Source: Pseudonocardiales bacterium (GTDB lineage Bacteria > Actinomycetota > Actinomycetes > Mycobacteriales > Jatrophihabitantaceae). Taken from it: 5,156 nucleotides of DNA. The DNA lies in assembly GCA_030840415.1 (NCBI GenBank), contig JAVEEO010000550.1:1-5156 (forward strand), given 5' to 3'. A program made the translations under genes and the position numbers. A model generated the notes under the pieces. That model did not search any database, had not been told where the DNA came from, and saw only the letters and a program-made list of their open reading frames with translations. Within the stretch, counting starts at the first letter, position 1, and each line of letters starts with the position of its first letter. Positions 1 through 5,156 of the stretch are shown one piece after another.

Positions 1-899
1 CACCCGGGCTTTTCGGTGTTGGCGTGGAAATAGGGGCGCACGTTCACGATGGCTCCGTCGTCCGGCCACCCCGTCCGGAATGGCCTATTGCGGTACCGCT
101 GGGTGATCATTTGTCCGCGCTATTCGCACACAGGTGTCCGGTTGTCATCGAGAACGATGTGAACGCCCTGGCGGTGCTCGCCACCCATGACCTCGAGTAC
201 GCGGAGCCAGACCTTGTGGTTGTCGCGGTACTGGACGAAGGCGTCGGTGGGGGGCTCGTCATGGATGGTCGCCTGCGGCGGGGCGGTAAAGGCATGGCGA
301 TGGAGATCGGGCACCTGACCGTCGGTTATCCGGCAGGCACCGCGTCCCATTCCACTGACGATCTCTCGACGCACCGAGCTCATCCATCGCTGCAAGGCTT
401 CGACCCGTGCTGCCCATGCGGATCGCTCGGCCACCTCGACGCGTTCGCCACACCCGCGCGCATCCGAGCAGCCCTCGGCGTGTCGACCCTCACAGAGGCC
501 GCCTGCTCTCCCGCCACGACACCAGCGGGCACTCACTGCCGCGAATACGAAGTCTTCTATGCCGCCGGTGCCATGCTCGGCCGCGGCCTCGCGCACATCG
601 TCAACATCGTCAACCCGAGCCGGCTCATCATCTGGCTGCCGCAGGACCTCGTGGGAGTTCCCGCCAACCTCGCGGGGGCGGCCTACTTGGAAGCTGTAAC
701 AGCGGAGATCAAGGGAGCGTATTCCACCGGAGCGGACAACACCGTCCTGACCCTTAAAACCCTCCCTGCCGAGAACACAGCAGAACTGGGCGCGACAGCT
801 GCGGCCAGATGTGTCCTGGACTGCTTCATCGATCACGCTCGTGGGCTCGACGGCTGCCACACGCCGCAACGTCGGATAAGCAGGGAAAGAGCCTCCTGA
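1..899 (+). CDS. ROK-family protein, probably a transcriptional regulator (5' end missing)
   Basis: The reading frame is open from base 3, so the gene starts upstream of the window; the GTG at 24 is internal, because the residues before it (PGLFGVGV) already fit the ROK fold. Visible ROK marks are the END motif with the family's catalytic Asp (150-158), the glycine-rich DEGVGGGLV stretch (234-260), EIGH (303-314) and the zinc motif CPCGSLGHLD (411-440). The missing N-terminus would carry the ATP-binding DxGGTK motif in a sugar kinase, or a winged helix in a NagC/XylR-type repressor. The usual glycine pair after the NP turn (612-617) is replaced by IIWLPQDL, which argues against an active kinase and for a sugar-responsive regulator; this is inference. 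The third zinc cysteine of the usual GCLE is His here, and about 30 residues separate EIGH from the Cys cluster, longer than usual. The gene ends convergently with selD and has visibly lower GC than the sel genes. Its ligand and targets cannot be told. Confidence 0.85.
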   Translation, partial: PGLFGVGVEIGAHVHDGSVVRPPRPEWPIAVPLGDHLSALFAHRCPVVIENDVNALAVLATHDLEYAEPDLVVVAVLDEGVGGGLVMDGRLRRGGKGMAMEIGHLTVGYPAGTASHSTDDLSTHRAHPSLQGFDPCCPCGSLGHLDAFATPARIRAALGVSTLTEAACSPATTPAGTHCREYEVFYAAGAMLGRGLAHIVNIVNPSRLIIWLPQDLVGVPANLAGAAYLEAVTAEIKGAYSTGADNTVLTLKTLPAENTAELGATAAARCVLDCFIDHARGLDGCHTPQRRISRERAS

Positions 900-971
900 A
901 CCAGGCGACCGCACATCCAGCACCCAGTACCCGATTCTGACTCGTATCCGAGCCGTACCGGAAGCCTTGGA

Positions 972-1988
972 TCAGCCGCGTATGTGGAGGACGGCATCGC
1001 CTCGCGGGACGAACTCGCCGATCACCGCGCCCCGCGGACCGAGGCCGCCGGCGCCGCCGCGAGCGATCTCGCCGGCCAGCAGCAGCCCGCCGCTGGTCTG
1101 GGCGTCGGCCAGCAGCAGCAGCTCGTCCTCGCCGACAGCCGAGGAAAGGTGCGGCCGGACCCAGTCCAGGTTGCGCCGGGTGCCGCCGCTGACGAAACCG
1201 TCGGCCAGCGCCTGCCGGGCACCGTCGAGGTAGGGCACCGCCGCCGCGTCGACCACCGCGGTGACGCCGGACGCCCGGGCCATCTTGTAGAGGTGACCGA
1301 GCAGGCCGAAGCCGGTCACGTCGGTCGCGGCGGACAGCCCGGCCTCCAGCGCGGCGGCGCAGGCGTCGGAGTTCAACGTGACCATCGAGGCGATCGCGTG
1401 GGAGAACACCTCGCCGGTGGACTTGTGCCGGTTGTTCAACACCCCGACCCCGAGCGGCTTGGTCAGCGTGATCGCATCGCCCGCAACGGCGGCGTCGTTG
1501 CGCAGCAGCCGATCCGGGTCGGCCAGGCCGGTGACCGCCATGCCGTACTTCGGCTCCGGGTCGTCGATGCTGTGCCCGCCGGCCACCGGGCAGCCGGCCT
1601 CGGCGGCGACGTCGAAGCCGCCGCGCAGCACCTCGCGCAGCAGCTCGGCCGGCAGCACGTCACGCGGCCAGCCGACCAGGTTGATCGCCAGCACCGGCCG
1701 GCCGCCCATCGCGTAGATGTCGGACAGCGCGTTGGCGGCGGCGATCCGTCCGAAGTCGTAGGCGTCGTCGACCACCGGCGTGAAGAAGTCGGCGGTGCTC
1801 AACACCGCGGTGCCACCGTCGATCCGCACCGCCGCGGCATCGTCGCCGCCGTCCAGGCCGACCAGCAGGTCGTCCGAGGTGGGCCGGATCAGGCCGGCCA
1901 CCAGCTCCTCCAGCTCGCCCGGCGGGATCTTGCAGGCACAGCCGCCGCCGTGGGCGTACTGGGTCAGGCGGTAGGTCGCAATCGTCAC
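972..1988 (-). CDS. selD: Selenide, water dikinase (selenophosphate synthetase)
   Basis: Cytoplasmic enzyme that makes selenophosphate, AMP and phosphate from selenide, ATP and water, supplying the selenium donor for SelA. The N-terminal RLTQYAHGGGCACKI motif holds the catalytic Cys and Lys. The Cys codon is TGT, so this is a Cys-form enzyme and not one of the SelD proteins that carry Sec there. Downstream are GDDAAAV, STADFFTPVVDD, FGRIAAANALSDIYAMGG, AGGHSIDDPEPKYGMAVTG, LTKPLGVGVL, TDVTGFGLLGHL and DAQTSGGLLLA, all in family order, so the protein is full length (about 338-344 residues). I chose the GTG at 1988 because it numbers the catalytic residues Cys17 and Lys20, as in E. coli SelD, and lies 7 bases after a TAGCCT box that suits a leaderless start. 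The GTG at 2006 gives six more residues but has no visible Shine-Dalgarno. The stop is TGA (972-974). The gene is divergent from selC-selA-selB and convergent with the ROK gene. Confidence 0.97.
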   Translation of the reverse strand: MTIATYRLTQYAHGGGCACKIPPGELEELVAGLIRPTSDDLLVGLDGGDDAAAVRIDGGTAVLSTADFFTPVVDDAYDFGRIAAANALSDIYAMGGRPVLAINLVGWPRDVLPAELLREVLRGGFDVAAEAGCPVAGGHSIDDPEPKYGMAVTGLADPDRLLRNDAAVAGDAITLTKPLGVGVLNNRHKSTGEVFSHAIASMVTLNSDACAAALEAGLSAATDVTGFGLLGHLYKMARASGVTAVVDAAAVPYLDGARQALADGFVSGGTRRNLDWVRPHLSSAVGEDELLLLADAQTSGGLLLAGEIARGGAGGLGPRGAVIGEFVPRGDAVLHIRG

Positions 1989-1995
1989 CCTGTCG

Positions 1996-2001
1996 AGGCT
2001 A
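1996..2001 (-). promoter_or_regulatory. Possible -10 box for a leaderless selD transcript
   Basis: Read on the minus strand, TAGCCT fits the actinobacterial TANNNT -10 pattern. Seven bases separate it from the GTG at 1988-1986, the spacing typical of transcripts that begin on the start codon. No convincing -35 box is visible. If correct, the longer selD form from 2006 is not made from this promoter. Confidence 0.3.
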
Positions 2002-2027
2002 ATCACTCGGACTGATCATCGGGCGGC

Positions 2028-2033
2028 TAGCGT
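2028..2033 (+). promoter_or_regulatory. Possible -10 box for selC
   Basis: TAGCGT fits TANNNT and would place transcription start near 2040, about one base before the mature tRNA 5' end. There is no clear -35 hexamer. The same TAGCGTG heptamer recurs straight after the tRNA at 2137-2143, so the match may be chance. Confidence 0.25.
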
Positions 2034-2040
2034 GGCGGGC

Positions 2041-2136
2041 GGAGGCGTACGCGTTCCTGGTGGGCGCCCCGGTCTTCAAAACCGGTGAGGCCGAGTACCT
2101 CGGCTTGGCGGGTTCGATTCCCGTCCGCCTCCGCCA
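2041..2136 (+). tRNA. selC: Selenocysteine tRNA, anticodon TCA
   Basis: The 96-nt gene folds as a bacterial Sec tRNA. The anticodon loop CTTCAAA (2074-2080) holds TCA at 2076-2078, closed by CCGGT/ACCGG (2069-2073/2081-2085). The D stem has six pairs (2051-2056/2062-2067), a Sec-tRNA hallmark. The variable arm is long, eight pairs with a TAC loop (2088-2095/2099-2106), which SerRS and SelA recognise. The T arm is GCGGG/CCCGT with loop TTCGATT (2108-2124). The acceptor strands are 2041-2048 and 2125-2132, followed by discriminator G (2133) and an encoded CCA (2134-2136). Seven acceptor pairs are perfect; the eighth, expected in bacteria, would be T2048 against C2125 and does not form, but G2107 can pair with C2125 to give a 7+6 layout that keeps 13 stacked pairs. 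It reads UGA as Sec together with SelB. It lies 50 bases before selA on the same strand with no terminator between. Confidence 0.97.
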
Positions 2137-2172
2137 TAGCGTGATCCGCCGCAGCTCTGATCAAGCGCAGGC

Positions 2173-2182
2173 AGAAGGGGGA
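2173..2182 (+). promoter_or_regulatory. Ribosome binding site of selA
   Basis: AGAAGGGGGA is purine-rich, matches the Shine-Dalgarno core imperfectly, and ends four bases before the GTG at 2187. It supports that GTG as the selA start. Confidence 0.65.
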
Positions 2183-2186
2183 ACCG

Positions 2187-3497
2187 GTGACCGATCCGCG
2201 CCGGCTGGTGCCCCGGACCGACCTGCTGCTGGCCGACCCGCGGCTGGCCGAGCCGACCGGCCGGCTCGGTGCCACCCGGGTCAAGGCGGAAGTGCTGGCC
2301 GTCCAGCAGCTGATCCGCGAGGCCGAGCTGGCACCGGAGGAGGCGGTACCAGCCGTACTGGCCCGGCTGCCGGACGCCGCGACGTCGCTGACCCCGGTGC
2401 TGAACGCCACCGGGGTGGTGCTGCACACCAACCTCGGCCGGGCCCGGCTGTCCGAAGCGGCCACGGCGGCGGTGCAACGGGCCTCGGGCTACCTCGACGT
2501 CGAGTTCGACCTGGCCGGCGGCCGGCGCGACCGGCGCGGTCGCGGGGTGCTGACCGCGCTCGGGCAGGCGGTGCCGGCGGCCGAGGCGGTGCTGGTGGTC
2601 AACAACGGCGCGGCCGCCCTGCTGCTGGCCGTCACCGCGCTGGCCGCCGGCCGCGAGGTGGTCGTTAGCCGGGGCGAGCTGGTCGAGATCGGCGACGGCT
2701 TCCGGCTGCCCGAGCTGATCTCCTCGGCCGGCGCCCGGATCCGCGAGGTCGGCACCACCAACCGGACCGCCCTCGCCGACTATGTCGCCGCGCTCGGGCC
2801 GCGGACCGGCTGTGTGCTGAAGATCCATCCGAGCAACTTCCGGATCGAGGGTTTCACCGCCGGCGCCGGCCTGGCCGAGCTGGCGACCCTGCCGGTGCCG
2901 GTGGTCGCCGACATCGGCAGCGGCCTGCTGCGGCCGGATCCGCTGCTGCCCGACGAGCCGGACGTGGCCTCGAGCCTGCAGGCCGGCGCCGGCCTGGTCA
3001 CCTGCAGCGGGGACAAGCTGCTCGGCGGCCCACAGGCCGGCCTGGTGTTCGGCTCGGCCGAACTGGTCGAGCGACTGCGTAGGCATCCGATGGCCCGGGC
3101 GCTGCGGGTCGACAAGCTGACGCTGGCGGCGCTGGAGGCCAGCGTCGCCGGGCCGGCCACCCCGACCGAGCGTTACCTGCACGCCGATCCCGATCAGCTG
3201 CGCCGCCGCTGCGAGCGGCTGGCCGCGGCGCTGATGGAAATCTCACCAGTCGAAGTGGTGCCGAGCGCCGGCGCGGTCGGCGGCGGCGGCGCGCCGGGGC
3301 TGGAGTTGCCCGGCTGGGCGGTGGCGCTGCCGGAGCGCTTCGCCCGCGCGCTGCGCACCGGAGCGCCCGCCGTGATCGGCCGGTTGGAGCGTGGCCGGTT
3401 CCTGCTCGACCTGCGCTGCATCGAGGAGGACGCGCTGATCGCCGCCGTCCGAGCCGCCGCGGTTACACCAGGCCAGGAAGCCGAACCATGCGGGTGA
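2187..3497 (+). CDS. selA: L-seryl-tRNA(Sec) selenium transferase (selenocysteine synthase)
   Basis: PLP enzyme that converts Ser-tRNA(Sec) to Sec-tRNA(Sec) with selenophosphate; E. coli SelA is a homodecamer. This protein has 436 residues against about 463 in E. coli. Family motifs in order: N-terminal tRNA-binding region (about 1-65), [15 protein letters not shown] (72-86), VNNGAAA (138-144), [17 protein letters not shown] (161-177), VGTTNRT (188-194), [13 protein letters not shown] (212-224), the ADIGSG turn (241-246), and [13 protein letters not shown] with the PLP-binding Lys277 (codon 3015-3017). [12 protein letters not shown] follows, and the C-terminus carries [22 protein letters not shown]. 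The region after LEA seems a few residues shorter than in E. coli, which explains part of the length difference. The GTG start is backed by a purine-rich ribosome binding site. The TGA stop lies inside the start of selB, so the two are very likely translationally coupled, and selC just upstream may share the transcript. Nothing essential is missing. Confidence 0.98.
   Translation: MTDPRRLVPRTDLLLADPRLAEPTGRLGATRVKAEVLAVQQLIREAELAPEEAVPAVLARLPDAATSLTPVLNATGVVLHTNLGRARLSEAATAAVQRASGYLDVEFDLAGGRRDRRGRGVLTALGQAVPAAEAVLVVNNGAAALLLAVTALAAGREVVVSRGELVEIGDGFRLPELISSAGARIREVGTTNRTALADYVAALGPRTGCVLKIHPSNFRIEGFTAGAGLAELATLPVPVVADIGSGLLRPDPLLPDEPDVASSLQAGAGLVTCSGDKLLGGPQAGLVFGSAELVERLRRHPMARALRVDKLTLAALEASVAGPATPTERYLHADPDQLRRRCERLAAALMEISPVEVVPSAGAVGGGGAPGLELPGWAVALPERFARALRTGAPAVIGRLERGRFLLDLRCIEEDALIAAVRAAAVTPGQEAEPCG
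3475..3480 (+). promoter_or_regulatory. Ribosome binding site of selB, inside selA
   Basis: AGGAAG lies seven bases before the ATG at 3488, within the last codons of selA. It decides the selB start and allows either fresh initiation or re-initiation by ribosomes finishing selA. Confidence 0.6.
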
Positions 3498-5156
3498 TCG
3501 CCACCGCCGGCCATGTCGACCACGGCAAGTCCCGGCTGGTCCGGGCGCTGACCGGGATGGAGCCGGACCGGTGGGCCGAGGAACGCCGCCGGGGCATGAC
3601 CATCGACCTGGGCTATGCCTGGACGACGCTGGCCTCCGGCGAGCAGCTGGCCTTCGTCGACGTCCCGGGCCATCAGCGGTTCGTCACCAACATGCTGGCC
3701 GGCGTCGGGCCGGTGCCGGCGGTGCTGCTGGTGATCGCCGCCGACGAGGGCTGGCGTCGCCAGACCTCCGAGCACCTGGACGCCATCGATGCCCTCGGCA
3801 TCCGGCACGGCCTGATCGCGGTCACCCGCAGCGACTTGGCCAGCCCCGAGCAGACCGCCGCCGTGCTGGCCGACGCGCGGCAGCGGGTGGCCCGGTCGAG
3901 TCTGGGCCCAACGCCCGCGCTAGCGGTCTCCGGCGAGACCGGCGCCGGCCTCGACCGGCTGCGGACCGCCCTGCAAGAACTGGTCGACGGGCTGCCGGCA
4001 CCAGACCCGGACGAGCGGGTCCGGCTGTGGATCGACCGGGCCTTCACCATCCGGGGCAGCGGCACGGTGGTCACCGGCACCCTGGGCGCCGGGCAGCTCG
4101 CGGTCGGGGACGAGCTGGAGCTGGCCGGCCGGACGGTGACCGTCCGCGGGCTGCAGCGACTGGCCAGCCAGGCCGACCAGGTGACGGCGGTGGCCCGGGT
4201 GGCGGTCAACCTGCGCTCGGTGGAGCGCGACCGGGTCGAGCGCGGCGCCTGCCTGCTGACGCCCGGCGCCTGGTGGTCCAGCGACACCCTGGACGTGGCA
4301 TTGGACCCGTTGCTGGCCGAGCCGCACAGCCAGCAGGTGCTGCACATCGGCTCGGCCTCGATCCCGGTACGGCTGCGGCTGCTCGGCGACAGCACCGGCC
4401 AACACGTGGCGGCCCGGCTCAGCCTGGCCCGCCCGATCCCGGTGCAGGCCGGCGACCGGGCGGTGCTGCGCGACCCGGGCGAGCAGAGCATCACCGCCGG
4501 GGTGCGGGTGCTGGACGCCGACCCGCCGGTGCTGACCAGGCGCGGCGCAGCCCGGGACCGGGCCGCCGAGCTGGCCGACGGCACCGCCGCCGGGCTGGCC
4601 GGTCAGGTCCGCCGGCGGGCGGCGGTCAGCCGGTCCCGGCTGGCGATGCTCGGTGTTCCGGTCGACGACCCGGCCGGCGTCCTGGTGCGTGGTGACTGGC
4701 TGATCGACCCGGGTGCCTGGCAGCGCTGGCAGGATGCCCTGCTGGCCGCGGTCGACCGGCACGCCGCGGCTGATCCGCTGCAGCCGGCGATCAGCGAGGA
4801 GGCGGCCCGCCAGGCGCTCAGCTCGCAAGGTCACCGGCTGCCCGACGCGCGGCTGCTGGCCGAGCTGGTCGCCGTATTGGGGCTGCGGGCCGACGGTGGC
4901 CGGATCAGCCGTCCGGGCGCCGAGCCCACCGCCGTGGGTAGGACCGAACAGGCGTTGCGACGGGTCGACGAGCGGCTGGCGACCGATCCCTTCGACGCCC
5001 CGGAACGCAGCGAGCTGGCCGAGCTCGGGCTCGGGGTCCGGGACCTGGCTGCCGCCGAGCGGACCGGCCGGGTGCTGCGGCTGGCACCGGACCTGGTGGT
5101 GGCTCCCGACGCCCCGGACCGGGCCGCGGCGGTCGTCCGGGCACTGCCGCAGCCGT
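3488..5156 (+). CDS. selB: Selenocysteine-specific translation elongation factor SelB (3' end cut by window)
   Basis: GTPase that carries Sec-tRNA(Sec) to the ribosome and binds the mRNA SECIS hairpin through C-terminal winged helices. The frame is open from ATG 3488 through 5156: 556 codons plus one base, no stop, so the last few dozen residues of a roughly 600-residue protein are outside. The G domain shows the P-loop GHVDHGKS (8-15), GMTIDLGY (36-43), DVPGH (58-62, with the His equivalent to the EF-Tu catalytic His), TRSD (113-116) in place of NKxD, and VSGETGAGL (147-155) for G5. Domain II begins with [16 protein letters not shown] (183-198), the usual SelB signature. Domain III extends to about residue 340, then come Arg/Ala-rich winged-helix repeats; the final mRNA-binding helix is largely missing. 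The sequence reads LPQP at the edge, a typical entry to the last winged helix. The start lies within selA (10-base overlap), with AGGAAG seven bases upstream. No frameshift is seen. Confidence 0.97.
   Translation, partial: MRVIATAGHVDHGKSRLVRALTGMEPDRWAEERRRGMTIDLGYAWTTLASGEQLAFVDVPGHQRFVTNMLAGVGPVPAVLLVIAADEGWRRQTSEHLDAIDALGIRHGLIAVTRSDLASPEQTAAVLADARQRVARSSLGPTPALAVSGETGAGLDRLRTALQELVDGLPAPDPDERVRLWIDRAFTIRGSGTVVTGTLGAGQLAVGDELELAGRTVTVRGLQRLASQADQVTAVARVAVNLRSVERDRVERGACLLTPGAWWSSDTLDVALDPLLAEPHSQQVLHIGSASIPVRLRLLGDSTGQHVAARLSLARPIPVQAGDRAVLRDPGEQSITAGVRVLDADPPVLTRRGAARDRAAELADGTAAGLAGQVRRRAAVSRSRLAMLGVPVDDPAGVLVRGDWLIDPGAWQRWQDALLAAVDRHAAADPLQPAISEEAARQALSSQGHRLPDARLLAELVAVLGLRADGGRISRPGAEPTAVGRTEQALRRVDERLATDPFDAPERSELAELGLGVRDLAAAERTGRVLRLAPDLVVAPDAPDRAAAVVRALPQP

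Noticed and set aside
900..971. Possible bidirectional terminator between ROK and selD.
   Set aside because: Only a 4-pair hairpin (941-952, CTCG/CGAG) and a loose inverted repeat (901-906 with 964-970) are seen, with no T runs. Too weak to annotate.
897..2015. The ROK frame is open again after its TGA as far as 2015, suggesting a possible UGA-Sec readthrough protein next to Sec machinery.
   Set aside because: The downstream part is the antisense of selD, where high GC removes stops by itself; its product is rich in Arg, Gly and Gln with no domain. No hairpin of SECIS type is visible after the TGA, and the ROK domain is complete before it.
2859..2997. A 16-base direct repeat in selA (2859-2874 and 2982-2997).
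   Set aside because: Both copies encode AGAGL in the same frame with the organism's preferred codons; explained by protein sequence and GC bias.
2076..3182. Long minus-strand open frame opposite selA.
   Set aside because: It is antisense to a clearly recognised SelA, has low-complexity composition and starts without a ribosome binding site; a shadow caused by GC-rich third positions.
3498..3540. Possible SECIS hairpin after the selA TGA.
   Set aside because: Only a 4-pair GCCG/CGGC stem with a wide loop can be drawn, and the sequence is the conserved SelB P-loop coding region.
3571..4834. Long open frames on both strands overlapping selB in other frames.
   Set aside because: The SelB frame from 3488 carries all GTPase motifs; the others are Arg/Gly/Pro/Ala-rich and match no family.

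Overview
The window is GC-rich, with long open frames on both strands, GTG starts and strong G/C bias at codon third positions. Together with the ROK-family neighbour and the style of the proteins, this suggests a high-GC actinobacterium; I cannot name the genus. Its core is a nearly complete bacterial selenocysteine (Sec) synthesis and decoding locus: selD, selC (the tRNA for Sec), selA and selB, all within about 4.2 kb.

Layout. Bases 1-899 (+) hold the 3' part of a ROK-family gene whose N-terminus lies before the window. A 72-base convergent gap (900-971) follows, with no clear terminator. selD (selenophosphate synthetase) runs on the minus strand from about 1988 (or 2006) down to 972. A very short divergent spacer separates it from the plus-strand cluster: selC at 2041-2136 (96 nt, anticodon TCA, long variable arm, encoded CCA), selA at 2187-3497, and selB from 3488, overlapping selA by 10 bases and running off the window end at 5156.

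How they work together. SelD makes selenophosphate from selenide and ATP. The selC tRNA is charged with serine by the housekeeping seryl-tRNA synthetase (not in the window). SelA converts Ser-tRNA to Sec-tRNA using selenophosphate. SelB, a specialised elongation factor, delivers Sec-tRNA to in-frame UGA codons marked by a SECIS hairpin. No selenoprotein gene with an internal UGA is recognisable here; the user of this machinery must lie elsewhere.

The Sec system itself is well known, so I do not claim a new system. The points worth a second look are details: a broken eighth acceptor pair in the Sec tRNA that an alternative 7+6 pairing would repair, a crowded selD/selC divergent spacer with a possible leaderless selD start, a probable tRNA-mRNA co-transcript, and a base-composition step between the ROK gene and the sel genes.
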